A stretch of DNA of 64,000 nucleotides from Fenollaria sporofastidiosus (GTDB taxonomy: Bacteria > Bacillota > Clostridia > Tissierellales > Peptoniphilaceae): the NCBI RefSeq assembly GCF_943169635.2, contig NZ_OW968186.1, forward strand, positions 868,001-932,000, written 5' to 3'. Both the position numbers and the translations under genes were made by a program. This document shows positions 26,575-36,152 of this stretch, one piece after another. Below the pieces are notes generated by a model that was not told the DNA's origin, searched no databases, and saw nothing but the letters and a program-made list of their open reading frames with translations. Each line of letters starts with the position of its first letter. Position 1 is the stretch's first letter.

Positions 26575-27198
26575 ATGGTAACTGTATTTGATCATCCACT
26601 TATTAAACACAAACTAAGCATATTAAGAATGAAACAAACTGGCACAAAGCAATTTAAGGAGATAGTTACAGAGCTATCTATGCTTATGGGCTACGAAGTA
26701 ACTAGAGATTTACAATTAGAAGAGATGCCTATAGAGACACCTATATGTAAAACTGTTGGCTATAGTTTAGCTGGCAAGAAGATAGCACTAGTGCCTATAC
26801 TTAGAGCTGGTCTTGGTATGGTAGACGGCATGCTAAGCCTACTACCTGCAGCAAAGGTTGGTCACATAGGTCTATATAGAGATCCAAAGACTTATGAACC
26901 GGTTGAGTACTATTGCAAGCTCCCTTCAGATATAGAGAAGAGAGAAGTTATAGTTCTTGACCCAATGCTTGCAACTGGTGGAAGTGCCACTGCAGCTATA
27001 GATTTTTTAAAGAAGAGAGGCGCAAAGCACATTAAGCTTGTAAACATCATTGCTGCTCCAGAAGGAGTTGAATACGTAAAGAGTCACCACCCAGATGTTG
27101 ACATCTTTGTAGCAAATGTTGATGAAAAGCTTAATGAACACAAGTACATCGTTCCAGGACTTGGAGACGCAGGAGACAGACTTTTCGGAACTAAGTAG
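26575..27198 (+). CDS. upp: Uracil phosphoribosyltransferase
   Basis: A 207-residue enzyme converting uracil and PRPP to UMP in pyrimidine salvage. It opens HPLIKHKLSILRMKQTGTK, and the PRPP loop VIVLDPMLATGGSATAAI is intact. PILRAGLGMVDGM and the C-terminal YIVPGLGDAGDRLFGTK are family signatures. Nine bases after rpiB, behind GGAGGGTATT. Confidence 0.96.
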   Translation: MVTVFDHPLIKHKLSILRMKQTGTKQFKEIVTELSMLMGYEVTRDLQLEEMPIETPICKTVGYSLAGKKIALVPILRAGLGMVDGMLSLLPAAKVGHIGLYRDPKTYEPVEYYCKLPSDIEKREVIVLDPMLATGGSATAAIDFLKKRGAKHIKLVNIIAAPEGVEYVKSHHPDVDIFVANVDEKLNEHKYIVPGLGDAGDRLFGTK

Positions 27199-27207
27199 GT
27201 GAATTAA

Positions 27208-28233
27208 TTGAGAAGAATATATTTTGCAGCTTTTGTAAGTTTAGTTTTAGCGCTTATACTTACAAGATTGCAAATAAAATTGTCTAAGAAGCTTGGCTTT
27301 ATCGACGTGCCGAAGGATCAAAGACGTATGCACACAGACTCTGTGCCAACATGTGGCGGCTTCGCTATGTTCTTTGCAATCTTCATTCCATATATGATAC
27401 TATACAAATTTACGCCAAGGAACACAGCCATTTTCATAGGCTCTATCATCATTATGCTATCGGGTTTTTACGATGACATACATGACCTTAAGCCGAAGTA
27501 TAAGGTGTTATTTCAGCTTATGGCGGCGCTTGTGGTTTACTTTTTAGGCAATATTAGGATAATGAACATAGGTAACCCATTTATCGATAACAACCTTTTG
27601 AGCTTGGGTTTTCTATCTCTGCCTGTAACACTATTTTGGATAGTTGGTGTTACTAATATCATAAACTTAATAGATGGCCTTGATGGTCTAGCAGGCGGTG
27701 TTGTCTTTATCTCATCAATGACCTTAGCTGTAGTTTCTGTTTCGTATGAACAGTACTCACTAACAGCACTAGCTTTATGCATAGGCATGAGCTACCTTGG
27801 CTTTTTGAAGTACAACTTTGCACCTGCAAAGATATTCATGGGAGACACTGGAGCCTTGCTAGCAGGATTTTTGCTCGCAGTAGTAACTATACAAGGAGCG
27901 ATGAAGGCGGTCGCTGCCATCGGCATCATAGTACCAATCATGATACTTGGACTACCAGTCTTCGATACAACTTTTGCAATGATTAGAAGGCTGCTTAGCG
28001 GTAGATCGATTGCTTCAGCTGACAAGGGCCACTTGCATCATAGATTATTAAGAAAGTATTCGACAAAGAAGACAGTTTTGATATTATATACAATATCAGC
28101 CATATTCTCAATCTTTGGCATACTTGTGATGAAGCTTAGAAACACAGTATCTGTACTTTTGTCTGGAATTATTTTTATGATTATAGTATTTTTAGCATAT
28201 AAGATTGGATTGTTTAAGGATGGTGAAAATTGA
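27208..28233 (+). CDS. tagO: Undecaprenyl-phosphate sugar-1-phosphate transferase (TagO/WecA-like)
   Basis: A 341-residue protein with about ten membrane helices that attaches GlcNAc-1-phosphate (or a related sugar) to undecaprenyl phosphate, the first step of a wall polysaccharide. Family motifs in order: DVPKDQRRMHTDSVPTCGG, GFYDDIHDLKPKYK, the catalytic NLIDGLDGLAGG, FMGDTGALLAGF, and the cytosolic DKGHLHHRLL, which is typical of WecA/TagO rather than MraY. It begins with TTG behind AGGTGA and overlaps the next gene by four bases. Confidence 0.92.
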   Translation: MRRIYFAAFVSLVLALILTRLQIKLSKKLGFIDVPKDQRRMHTDSVPTCGGFAMFFAIFIPYMILYKFTPRNTAIFIGSIIIMLSGFYDDIHDLKPKYKVLFQLMAALVVYFLGNIRIMNIGNPFIDNNLLSLGFLSLPVTLFWIVGVTNIINLIDGLDGLAGGVVFISSMTLAVVSVSYEQYSLTALALCIGMSYLGFLKYNFAPAKIFMGDTGALLAGFLLAVVTIQGAMKAVAAIGIIVPIMILGLPVFDTTFAMIRRLLSGRSIASADKGHLHHRLLRKYSTKKTVLILYTISAIFSIFGILVMKLRNTVSVLLSGIIFMIIVFLAYKIGLFKDGEN

Positions 28234-29336
28234 AAGCTTTAATAATATTTGGCACAAGGCCTGAAGGTATAAAGATGGCACCTATTATTAAAGAGTTAAA
28301 AACTGCTGATAATGTTGAGCTTGTAACATGTATAACAAGTCAGCACAGAGAGCTTTTAGACTCTGTAATAAAGGTTTTTGATCTTGAGATTGATTATGAT
28401 TTAAATATATTTGAGAAGGGACAGACTTTAACCGATATAACTGTTAGGTCCCTAAAGGGTCTTGAAGAGGTTATTAAGAAAGAGAAACCTGATGTAGTTC
28501 TTGTGCAAGGTGATACTACAACAGTATTTGCAGGTGCACTTGAGGCCTTCTACAATGGAGTTAAGATAGGCCACGTTGAAGCAGGCCTTCGTAGTGGCAA
28601 CATCCATAGTCCATTCCCAGAGGAAGCGAACAGAAAGCTTACTGGTATCATGACTGACTTTCATTTTTGCCCAACACAAAGGGCGAAGGATAACCTTATC
28701 AAAGAAGGATATGATGAGAGTAAGTTATACATAACAGGTAACACTGTTATAGATGCCCTACTAATGACTGCTGACAAGGTAGACTCTTTTACAAGAGATG
28801 ACCTTAAGAAGCTCGACTTAAATAAGAAGCTAATACTTCTTACTTCGCATAGAAGAGAGAACCAAGGTGAACCTATGGAAAATATCTTCTCAGCTGTAAG
28901 AAAGATTGCTGACGAGTTTGATGATGTAAGCATAGTCTTTCCTATGCATCCAAATCCAAGGGTTAGAGAGCTTGCGAAGAAGCACCTTGATGGAGCGGAC
29001 AATGTTTTACTAACAGAGCCTGTTGAGTATGAAGACATGGCATATATATTAAAGAACGCTTACATGGTTGTAACAGACTCAGGCGGATTGCAAGAGGAAG
29101 CACCTGCACTTGGTGTTCCTGTTCTTGTTATTAGACGCGAGACTGAAAGACCAGAAGGCATTGAATATGGTACTGCAAAGCTTGTCGGAACTGAGTTCGA
29201 TAGTGTTTATACTAATATGAAGACGCTACTTACTAATGAAGACGAGTATATGAAGATGCACAAGGCCATCAACCCATATGGAGACGGCAATAGCTCCAAG
29301 ATAATCAAAGATATATTGATAAGAGAGGTAAAGTAA
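28230..29336 (+). CDS. wecB: UDP-N-acetylglucosamine 2-epimerase (non-hydrolysing)
   Basis: A 368-residue enzyme interconverting UDP-GlcNAc and UDP-ManNAc for wall polymer synthesis. It shows IFGTRPEGIKMAPI at the start, VQGDTTTVFAGALEAFY, HVEAGLRSGN, PFPEEANRKL, TSHRRENQGEPM and the C-terminal DSGGLQEEAPALGVPVLV, all of the WecB/MnaA family. The TTG start overlaps the tagO stop (TTGA). Together with TagO this provides the ManNAc needed for linkage units or the polymer recognised by SLH domains. Confidence 0.95.
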   Translation: MKALIIFGTRPEGIKMAPIIKELKTADNVELVTCITSQHRELLDSVIKVFDLEIDYDLNIFEKGQTLTDITVRSLKGLEEVIKKEKPDVVLVQGDTTTVFAGALEAFYNGVKIGHVEAGLRSGNIHSPFPEEANRKLTGIMTDFHFCPTQRAKDNLIKEGYDESKLYITGNTVIDALLMTADKVDSFTRDDLKKLDLNKKLILLTSHRRENQGEPMENIFSAVRKIADEFDDVSIVFPMHPNPRVRELAKKHLDGADNVLLTEPVEYEDMAYILKNAYMVVTDSGGLQEEAPALGVPVLVIRRETERPEGIEYGTAKLVGTEFDSVYTNMKTLLTNEDEYMKMHKAINPYGDGNSSKIIKDILIREVK

Positions 29337-30433
29337 TGAAATTAGGTATAGTAGGACTACCCAATGTTGGCAAGTCAACACTTTTTAATGCGATAACAAA
29401 GGCAGGAGCGGAAGTTGCAAACTATCCATTCTGCACTATAGACCCCAATGTTGGCGTTGTTGAAGTGCCAGATGAGAGATTAAAAATATTAACAGAAGTA
29501 AATAAATCAAAGAAGACAATACCAGCTGTTATTGAGTTTTATGACATAGCAGGTCTTGTTAAGGGCGCGTCAAAGGGCGAGGGCCTTGGTAACAAGTTCC
29601 TTTCACACATAAGAGAGGTTGAAGCCATAGTTCACGTACTAAGAGTCTTTGAAGATGAAAACATAGTACATGTTGACGGCAGCATAGACCCTATAAGAGA
29701 TATAGAGACTATCAACCTAGAGCTTATATTCTCAGACCTTGATATGGTTGAATCTAGGATACAAAAGCTTATTAAGCAGGTGAAGGGTGACAAGTCTTTA
29801 CAAAGCGAGCTTGACTTACTTAATGAAGTGAAGAAGGTTCTTGAACAAGGTAAGTCTGCGAGAGTCTTAGAACTTAATGATGATCAAAAGGCTATGCTTA
29901 GAAGCTTTAATCTTTTAAGCTTAAAGCCTATAATTTACGTTTTAAATGTATCTGAAGATGACTACATCAATGACTTAAAGGATAACAAGTACATTGCAAG
30001 ACTTAGAGAGTATGCAGAGAGCGAAGGATCTGAGATAGTTCCTATCTCTGTAAAGATTGAAGAAGAGATGAGTGAGCTTGATGATGAAGAAAGAAAGGCT
30101 TTCTTAGAAGACATGGGCATAAAAGAGTCTGGTCTTGACAGACTTATCAAAAAGAGCTACAAGCTTCTTGGTCTTATGAGCTTCTTAACAACTGGTGAAG
30201 ACGAGACAAGAGCGTGGACTATTAAGAATGGAACTAGAGCCGTTGATGCAGCGGCAAAGATTCACTCAGACATCGCAAGAGGCTTTATACGCGCGGAAGT
30301 TGTTAGCTACGACGACCTTGTTGCTAACGAGATGTCTATGAACAAAGTAAAAGAGAAGGGCCTTATGAGACTAGAAGGCAAGGACTATATTATGCAAGAA
30401 GGAGATATAGTTTACTTCAGGTTTAATGTATAA
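29336..30433 (+). CDS. ychF: Ribosome-associated ATPase YchF (OLA1 family)
   Basis: A 365-residue Obg-like P-loop ATPase of normal length. P-loop GLPNVGKSTLFNAITKAG, switch region PNVGVVEVPDERL, DIAGLVKGASKGEGLGNKFL, and the altered specificity site (VLNVSED in place of NKxD), which allows ATP binding. The C-terminal TGS-like domain ends in EGDIVYFRFNV. It is linked to ribosome function and stress response in other bacteria. One-base overlaps (TAATG) join it to wecB and to the next gene. Confidence 0.96.
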   Translation: MKLGIVGLPNVGKSTLFNAITKAGAEVANYPFCTIDPNVGVVEVPDERLKILTEVNKSKKTIPAVIEFYDIAGLVKGASKGEGLGNKFLSHIREVEAIVHVLRVFEDENIVHVDGSIDPIRDIETINLELIFSDLDMVESRIQKLIKQVKGDKSLQSELDLLNEVKKVLEQGKSARVLELNDDQKAMLRSFNLLSLKPIIYVLNVSEDDYINDLKDNKYIARLREYAESEGSEIVPISVKIEEEMSELDDEERKAFLEDMGIKESGLDRLIKKSYKLLGLMSFLTTGEDETRAWTIKNGTRAVDAAAKIHSDIARGFIRAEVVSYDDLVANEMSMNKVKEKGLMRLEGKDYIMQEGDIVYFRFNV

Positions 30434-31362
30434 TGAAAATTTTAGAATATGATGAAAAATTAACTTTTAAGTCTAAGTACTACGATGAGGAAGCTGTTTT
30501 TCTTGATATTGAAACGACAGGACTTAGCCCCATGAGAAGCTTTATCTACCTCATTGGGCTAGTTTTTATTGACTTAAGTAAAAGCACTATGCATATAACA
30601 CAGCTCATAGCTGAGGATGCTGATGAAGAGGAAGAAATTATCTCTATAATGAATGAGAAGCTTAAAGGATACAAAACAGTCGTTACATACAACGGCAACT
30701 CCTTCGACCTTCCTTTCATATCTAAGCGCGCTGAGCGTTATGGCATAGCCGTGCATGAACTAGCGTCCTTTGATATGTATGAGAAGCTTAGACTGCATAA
30801 GGACACCTTAGGGCTTGACGGACTTAAGCAAAAGAATATCGAGAAGAAGCTTGGAATCATTAGAGAGGACCGCTTTAATGGCGGTGAGTGCATCAGCTTC
30901 TACAAGGACTACGCGAAAAACAAGACTAAGGAGAGCTTCGATAGATTCGTTCTTCATAACTATGATGACCTTTTATATATGCCTGCAACCATGTCCATAC
31001 TCGACCTCTTAGATGAGAAGATCACCATTGACATAGATGGACGCAAGTATAAATTTGATAAGCATAGTATTAAAAAGGATATCTTAGTGATTGATTTCAC
31101 AACTGATATGGGTATCAATACTTATGTAGAGGAGCAGGGCTACCTCGTAGAAGAGAACGAGGGACACAGGCACCTAGAGTTTACACTCAAGACTGGCTAC
31201 ATGAATGATGCGCGTAAGGTGAAGTACCTAGAGAAGAAAAGCTTAGGCAGGCTAAAATGTGACGACTTTGATGGCGAAGACTTAGTGGCAGGTGGCATTG
31301 TTCCTATACGCATACAAAATAAATTATTTATTCGAAATATAATTAAATTAGGTAGTATTTAG
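30433..31362 (+). CDS. YprB-like DnaQ-fold (ribonuclease H-like) exonuclease
   Basis: A 309-residue protein whose N-terminal 200 residues match the YprB family. Exonuclease motifs: FLDIETTGLSP (Asp-Glu), TYNGNSFDLPFI, and HNYDDLLYMP near residue 177. The remaining 100 residues have no recognised domain. The fold predicts 3'-5' nuclease activity on DNA or RNA; the substrate is unknown. It starts on the ychF stop codon (TAATG). Confidence 0.82.
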   Translation: MKILEYDEKLTFKSKYYDEEAVFLDIETTGLSPMRSFIYLIGLVFIDLSKSTMHITQLIAEDADEEEEIISIMNEKLKGYKTVVTYNGNSFDLPFISKRAERYGIAVHELASFDMYEKLRLHKDTLGLDGLKQKNIEKKLGIIREDRFNGGECISFYKDYAKNKTKESFDRFVLHNYDDLLYMPATMSILDLLDEKITIDIDGRKYKFDKHSIKKDILVIDFTTDMGINTYVEEQGYLVEENEGHRHLEFTLKTGYMNDARKVKYLEKKSLGRLKCDDFDGEDLVAGGIVPIRIQNKLFIRNIIKLGSI

Positions 31363-31371
31363 GAGGTTAAG

Positions 31372-31605
31372 ATGAAATTAGAACTTTATTACAAGGCTGA
31401 GTGTCCATACTGCGAGAAGGTACTTGGATATATGATGGACCACTGCAATGTTAAGGGTGTTGAGCTTATCGACATCAAAGAGGGAAACAACAACGAAGAC
31501 TTAATCAAAAGAGGCGGCAAGGATCAAGTGCCATGTCTTTTCATAGATGGCAAGGCACTTTATGAATCGGACGATATAATTAAATATTTTAAAGAAAATT
31601 TTTAG
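31372..31605 (+). CDS. Glutaredoxin-like protein
   Basis: A 77-residue thioredoxin-fold protein. The redox motif CPYC lies at residues 10-13 (YYKAECPYCEKV), the cis-proline segment is DQVPCLFIDG, and ALYESDDIIKYF completes the fold. It is the size of a glutaredoxin or a glutathione-S-transferase N-terminal domain. The reducing partner is unknown. AGGAGG precedes the ATG; pepD follows after ten bases. Confidence 0.85.
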   Translation: MKLELYYKAECPYCEKVLGYMMDHCNVKGVELIDIKEGNNNEDLIKRGGKDQVPCLFIDGKALYESDDIIKYFKENF

Positions 31606-31615
31606 GAGGTTTATT

Positions 31616-33046
31616 ATGGATTACAAAGAATTACCAGCACAAGAAGTTTTTCATTGGTTTAGAGAGATCAACCAAATTCCAAGAGGCTCAGGCGACGAAA
31701 AGAGAATTTCTGACTACCTATACAATTGGGCAAAGGAAAGAAATTTAGATGTATGGCAAGACAAGGCGCTAAACATCGTTATACACAAGGGCGCTACAAA
31801 GGGTTATGAGAACGCACCAAAGGTTATCTTGCAAGGACACATGGACATGGTTTGTGAAAAGACTTTAGATAGCGACCACGACTTCTCAAAAGATCCAATT
31901 GAGATGATAGTTGACGGCGACTACCTAAGAGCCAACAACACAACACTTGGCGCTGATGACGGTATAGCTGTTGCGATGGCACTTGCAGTACTAGATGCAG
32001 ATGACATTGAGCATCCAGCATTAGAAGTAGTATTTACAACTGCAGAAGAAACATCCATGGTCGGAGCTATAAACTTAACAAACGAACACCTAAGCGGCGA
32101 CTACCTATTCAACATTGACTCTGAAGAAGAAGGCATATTCTTATCTTCAAGCTCAGGTGGAGTTAATAGTGAATCCAAATTCAAAGTAGAATACAAAGAT
32201 AACGACAAAAAAGCTTTAGAAATAACACTTAAAGGCTTTACAGGCGGACACAGCGGCATGGAAATCATCAAGCAAAGAGCAAACGCTATCAAAGTTTTAG
32301 CAAGACTACTTAATGAGTGCAACTGCGATAAACTAAGATTAGTCTCAATCGAAGGTGGTACTAAGCACAATGCCATCGCCAACGTCTCAAAGGCTACTAT
32401 AGTTCATAAAGATTACGCTAAAGTTAAAGAAGCAATGAATGAATTATTCAGCCATATCAAAAAAGATTATCATATAGAAGATCCAAATATGACACTTGAA
32501 TTTAAAGAAGTCAAAGCAGATAAACGCATGACAAAGAAAGATACAGATAGAATTATAAACTTCTTAATGCTTGCTCCACACGGCGTTATATACATGTCTA
32601 AGGACATAGAAGGTCTTGTAATGACAAGCTGCAACGCAGCTATATTAAGAACTGAAGCGGGTAGCGTAAACTATCTATGTTCAATCAGAAGCTCATCAGA
32701 TGCAGCTTTAGTTGAAGTAAGAGAACAAGTTAGAATCATGACAGAAGTACTTGGCGGCAAAGTTGAACTTTCGGAAAGCTATCCTTCATGGGAATTCGAT
32801 GAAGACCCAGTACTAAGAGACTTAGTATCAAAGGTTTACAAAGAAGAAACAGGCAAAGACGCAGAAGTAAGCGCTATACATGCAGGACTTGAATGCGGTC
32901 TACTAAAACAAATCTTACCAGATACTAAGATGATAAGCTTCGGACCAAACATCTACGACGTTCATACAGCAAGAGAGCACCTAGATATTAAGTCAACTGA
33001 AAGAATGTGGAAGTTCCTAAAGGCACTTTTAAAAGCTGTTAAGTAA
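31616..33046 (+). CDS. pepD: Aminoacyl-histidine dipeptidase (PepD, M20 family)
   Basis: A 476-residue zinc peptidase of normal PepD length that cleaves Xaa-His and other dipeptides in the cytosol. Metal ligands lie in LQGHMDMVCE (His, Asp), LGADDGIAVAM (Asp) and TTAEETSMVGA (Glu-Glu), with a late His in VHTAREHLDI. The dimerisation (lid) domain is inserted at about residues 190-380 and begins GFTGGHSGMEI. AGGAGG precedes the ATG. A terminator shared with the convergent kinase gene follows. Confidence 0.94.
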   Translation: MDYKELPAQEVFHWFREINQIPRGSGDEKRISDYLYNWAKERNLDVWQDKALNIVIHKGATKGYENAPKVILQGHMDMVCEKTLDSDHDFSKDPIEMIVDGDYLRANNTTLGADDGIAVAMALAVLDADDIEHPALEVVFTTAEETSMVGAINLTNEHLSGDYLFNIDSEEEGIFLSSSSGGVNSESKFKVEYKDNDKKALEITLKGFTGGHSGMEIIKQRANAIKVLARLLNECNCDKLRLVSIEGGTKHNAIANVSKATIVHKDYAKVKEAMNELFSHIKKDYHIEDPNMTLEFKEVKADKRMTKKDTDRIINFLMLAPHGVIYMSKDIEGLVMTSCNAAILRTEAGSVNYLCSIRSSSDAALVEVREQVRIMTEVLGGKVELSESYPSWEFDEDPVLRDLVSKVYKEETGKDAEVSAIHAGLECGLLKQILPDTKMISFGPNIYDVHTAREHLDIKSTERMWKFLKALLKAVK

Positions 33047-33072
33047 CTATAAAACACAATAGATAGAATGAT

Positions 33073-33113
33073 AAAGACCTCTTTACCGTCAAAGCAGTAA
33101 AGGGGTCTTTTAT
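33073..33113 (+). terminator. Terminator after pepD
   Basis: A 14-bp stem AAAGACCTCTTTAC / GTAAAGGGGTCTTT (one non-Watson-Crick pair) with loop CGTCAAAGCA. The AT-rich ends could serve both the plus strand and the convergent kinase gene. Confidence 0.8.
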
Positions 33114-33131
33114 ATTGGAAAATATGTTTAA

Positions 33132-34424
33132 TTAAAATTGGCTTCTACCTTTAAAGACAAAAGATACTTCGAGACCTGGGTTTTTATTGTTTATAATAAA
33201 TTCTGCGTCGTGCAGCTCGGCAATTTGCTTAGAAATAAAGAGACCTAAGCCATGTTTTGTTATATTAGTCAAGTCTTCTTCGTTAATTCTTCTTATAATA
33301 TCTTCAGATAATCCGCAGCCTTCGTCCGATATAGTGATACTTATCATATCTTTACTCTCATTAAGCACAACTTTAATTTTTCCGCTTGTATAAGTAAGCG
33401 CGTTCTTTAAGATATTTTCAAGCATTCTATAAAATAAATTCTCATCTAACTTGATCTTAATATCTTGATTTTCAATATTATTTTCGAAAGTAATGTCTCT
33501 ATCGGGATTTTCATTTAGTTTGTCAACTATAAGTTTTCTGATTATTTTTAAAGGATTTTCACAAGTAAAATTCTCTTTATCGATGTTAGATAATGATATG
33601 GTGAGGTTTAGACCCTCTAAGATATTTGAAATTTTTAAAACTTCGTCCTGTATAAGTTTTTTATCAGGATTTTTTTTATTTACTTCCCAAGAAATTTTAG
33701 CAAGCGGCGTCCTCACGTCATGGCTCACACCTCTGATCCACTTGCATTGTGATTTTTTCAAGTTCTTATATTTTTCATTTGCTTCGTTTATGGTAGCCAT
33801 CAAATCTTTTAATTCGCCGTATTCATCAAGCTTTTCATAGTCGTCCTCATACAGCTTATCAATTGCTCTTTGCAGTGGGAGTATATTTTTAAGGATATTT
33901 TTAATATCTAATTTATAAAGCACATAGACAAATAATAAGAATAAAATTACAAATACTAAAACAAGTATTATATTGAAAATAAATTTGCTGTAACTATAGT
34001 AATTCGAAGGTAATTTGTCCAAGGAATGTTTCGGATATGCAAAGACAATTAGGCCATCGTCTAAAACGTAGGTAAATACAGGGTAGTCAGCTAAGTAGTA
34101 TCTCGCAAATCTTGCAACATCTCTTATGTCAAACTTATTTTTAAGCTCTTTTGGCTTGTTAAAGCTCTCTATAAGATTTCCATCTTTATCGAGTCTTATA
34201 GCCCAAATATCTTTTTCTTGTAAAAACGCTGTATTTTTCTTGTTTAGATAAGTATCCGTTTTATTTTCTTTCACATAGGAGTAAATATAATTAGGGTTTG
34301 GATATTTATTATTTAATCTATAGTTTAGGTAGAGAAAAATCATAAGTAAAAATAATAGAAAGAATAATAAGCTTAGTATTCTAATTACAATTTTTTTAAA
34401 TCTTTTTAATATATAATTAAACAT
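33132..34424 (-). CDS. Sensor histidine kinase
   Basis: A 430-residue kinase with two membrane helices (about 12-34 and 149-170) enclosing an extracellular sensor region of about 115 residues. The phosphorylated His235 lies in RGVSHDVRTPLAK. The ATPase domain contains an N-box (ENILKNALTY), DEGCGLS and GLGLFISKQIAELH. Its start is one base after the stop of the response regulator, so the pair is co-translated. The operon faces away from a LanFEG-type transporter at 35258-37618, suggesting it senses an antimicrobial peptide or envelope stress. Confidence 0.9.
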   Translation of the reverse strand: MFNYILKRFKKIVIRILSLLFFLLFLLMIFLYLNYRLNNKYPNPNYIYSYVKENKTDTYLNKKNTAFLQEKDIWAIRLDKDGNLIESFNKPKELKNKFDIRDVARFARYYLADYPVFTYVLDDGLIVFAYPKHSLDKLPSNYYSYSKFIFNIILVLVFVILFLLFVYVLYKLDIKNILKNILPLQRAIDKLYEDDYEKLDEYGELKDLMATINEANEKYKNLKKSQCKWIRGVSHDVRTPLAKISWEVNKKNPDKKLIQDEVLKISNILEGLNLTISLSNIDKENFTCENPLKIIRKLIVDKLNENPDRDITFENNIENQDIKIKLDENLFYRMLENILKNALTYTSGKIKVVLNESKDMISITISDEGCGLSEDIIRRINEEDLTNITKHGLGLFISKQIAELHDAEFIINNKNPGLEVSFVFKGRSQF

Positions 34425-34425
34425 T

Positions 34426-35121
34426 TTAATCCTCTTTAATTAGTTTGTAGCCAAGACCCTTTATTGTAATCAAAATCTTGGGATTTCTTGGATCGTCTTC
34501 AAGCTTTTCTCTGAGCCTGTATATGTGCGTTATCAAAGTATTTTCGTAACCATAAGAGTCTTCCCAAATATTATCTAAAATTCGGTCAATTGAAACTATT
34601 GTATTTATATTTTGGGATAAATAATCTAAAATTTTAAATTGCTTTGCTGTTAAAGGAATTTCTTCACCATTTTTTTCAAGTATCCCTCTCGATTTATCAA
34701 AAACTACCTTACCTAAATTAATTTTCTCATCACTTTTAATTTTTTTACTTCTTCTTAAAACTGCATCTATCCTCCAAAGAAGCTCATCAGGAAAGAAGGG
34801 CTTGACTATGTAGTCGTCGGCCTTATTTTCAAAGCCTAATCTTCTGTCATCAATGCCATCGAGTGCAGATAGTATTATAACAGCTACATTAGACGTGCTT
34901 CTTATCTCCTTTAATAGATCAAAGCCGCTGCCGTCTGGAAGCATTAGGTCTAAAACTACCAAATCAATTTTATAATTTTCTAATTTAAATCTGGACTCCT
35001 TCAAGTTTTTGGCAGTATAAACTTCTTTAAAACCCTTGTCTTTCAAAAAATTATATAAATTTTCTAGCAAACTTTTTTCATCATCAACTAACAATATGCT
35101 AAAATTACTTCTAAAATCCAT
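34426..35121 (-). CDS. OmpR-family response regulator
   Basis: A 231-residue DNA-binding regulator. The receiver domain has acidic residues at LLVDDEKSLL, phospho-acceptor Asp58 (VVLDLMLPDGSG) and the conserved Lys in YIVKPF. The winged-helix effector domain begins near residue 130 and ends GYENTLITHIYRLREKLE...KGLGYKL. The reverse-strand start follows GAGGTGGGACA. A TATAAT for this strand lies at 35142-35147 without a clear -35. It probably controls the divergent ABC genes. Confidence 0.92.
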   Translation of the reverse strand: MDFRSNFSILLVDDEKSLLENLYNFLKDKGFKEVYTAKNLKESRFKLENYKIDLVVLDLMLPDGSGFDLLKEIRSTSNVAVIILSALDGIDDRRLGFENKADDYIVKPFFPDELLWRIDAVLRRSKKIKSDEKINLGKVVFDKSRGILEKNGEEIPLTAKQFKILDYLSQNINTIVSIDRILDNIWEDSYGYENTLITHIYRLREKLEDDPRNPKILITIKGLGYKLIKED

Positions 35122-35257
35122 TGTCCCACCTCATTAAGACCATTATACAACATTTTTTTAATATATTTGGTTTTATTTGAATTTGTTATCTAAAAGTGAG
35201 CTTGTGTAAACTTTATATTTATCTTTGAGTGTTATTATGATCTTAGGAGGAATGATT

Positions 35258-36151
35258 ATGAAAAAAATACTTGAAGTAAAAAATTTAAAAAAATCTTACA
35301 ACAAAAAATTGGTCTTAGACATTGACTCTTTAGAAATCGAAGAAGGTTCTATCTATGGACTTATTGGTAAAAATGGTGCAGGTAAGTCAACTCTTATGAA
35401 GATAGTGCTTGGTCTTGTAAAAAAAGATGAGGGCACAGTTAAAGTCTTCGATCAAGAGGTAGAGGCCAAAAATCAAAAGGATATTAACAAAAACCTTGGT
35501 GCCCTTATTGAAAACCCATCCTTTTACGAGCACTTAAGTGGTTACGAGAACCTTGAGATAGTCGCAAGTCTAAAAGGTATTAAAAAAGACAGCATTACTA
35601 AGACTTTAGATCTTGTAGGACTTAACAATGTAGGTAAGAAGAAGGCTAGGAACTACTCCTTAGGTATGAAGCAAAGACTTGGTATAGCCATGGCACTTAT
35701 GGGCAGCCCTAAACTATTGATATTAGATGAGCCAATCAACGGTTTAGACCCTCAAGGGATTGAGGAGATGAGAAATTTGTTTAAAAACATCGTGAAGAAC
35801 ACTTCTACTAGCATTCTTATTTCTTCACACATACTTGATGAGATAGAAAAAATTTCTACTCACATAGGCATACTTAAAGAAGGCAAATTGACTTACAACG
35901 GAAGTTTAGATGAATACAGAAGACTTCATCCACCATATATATCAATGATTACATCTGACAATAATAAAGCTTTAGAACTTTTAGATCTTGATATAAATTG
36001 CATAAGTGATAAGAAGATAATTTTAGGTAAAAAATCTAACCAAGAAATTGCAGACATAGTTAATTTTTTAGCAGAAAAAGTAGATATATACAGGATAGAG
36101 GAAGAAAAAGAAAGTCTAGAAAAGCTATTTATTGAAGAAAGCAGGTCTTAA
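35258..36151 (+). CDS. LanF/BcrA-type ABC ATPase for peptide-antibiotic resistance
   Basis: A 297-residue ATPase with Walker A GKNGAGKST (37-45), signature-like YSLGMKQRLGIAMAL and Walker B LLILDEPINGLDPQG. In place of the Q-loop glutamine it has Glu85 (LGALIENPSFYEHLSG), the E-loop that marks LanF-type ATPases of lantibiotic immunity transporters. It would energise the two membrane proteins encoded next to expel or dislodge a membrane-active peptide. The start was set at the ATG with AGGAGG seven bases upstream; earlier in-frame starts were rejected. Confidence 0.88.
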   Translation: MKKILEVKNLKKSYNKKLVLDIDSLEIEEGSIYGLIGKNGAGKSTLMKIVLGLVKKDEGTVKVFDQEVEAKNQKDINKNLGALIENPSFYEHLSGYENLEIVASLKGIKKDSITKTLDLVGLNNVGKKKARNYSLGMKQRLGIAMALMGSPKLLILDEPINGLDPQGIEEMRNLFKNIVKNTSTSILISSHILDEIEKISTHIGILKEGKLTYNGSLDEYRRLHPPYISMITSDNNKALELLDLDINCISDKKIILGKKSNQEIADIVNFLAEKVDIYRIEEEKESLEKLFIEESRS

Positions 36152-36152
36152 G

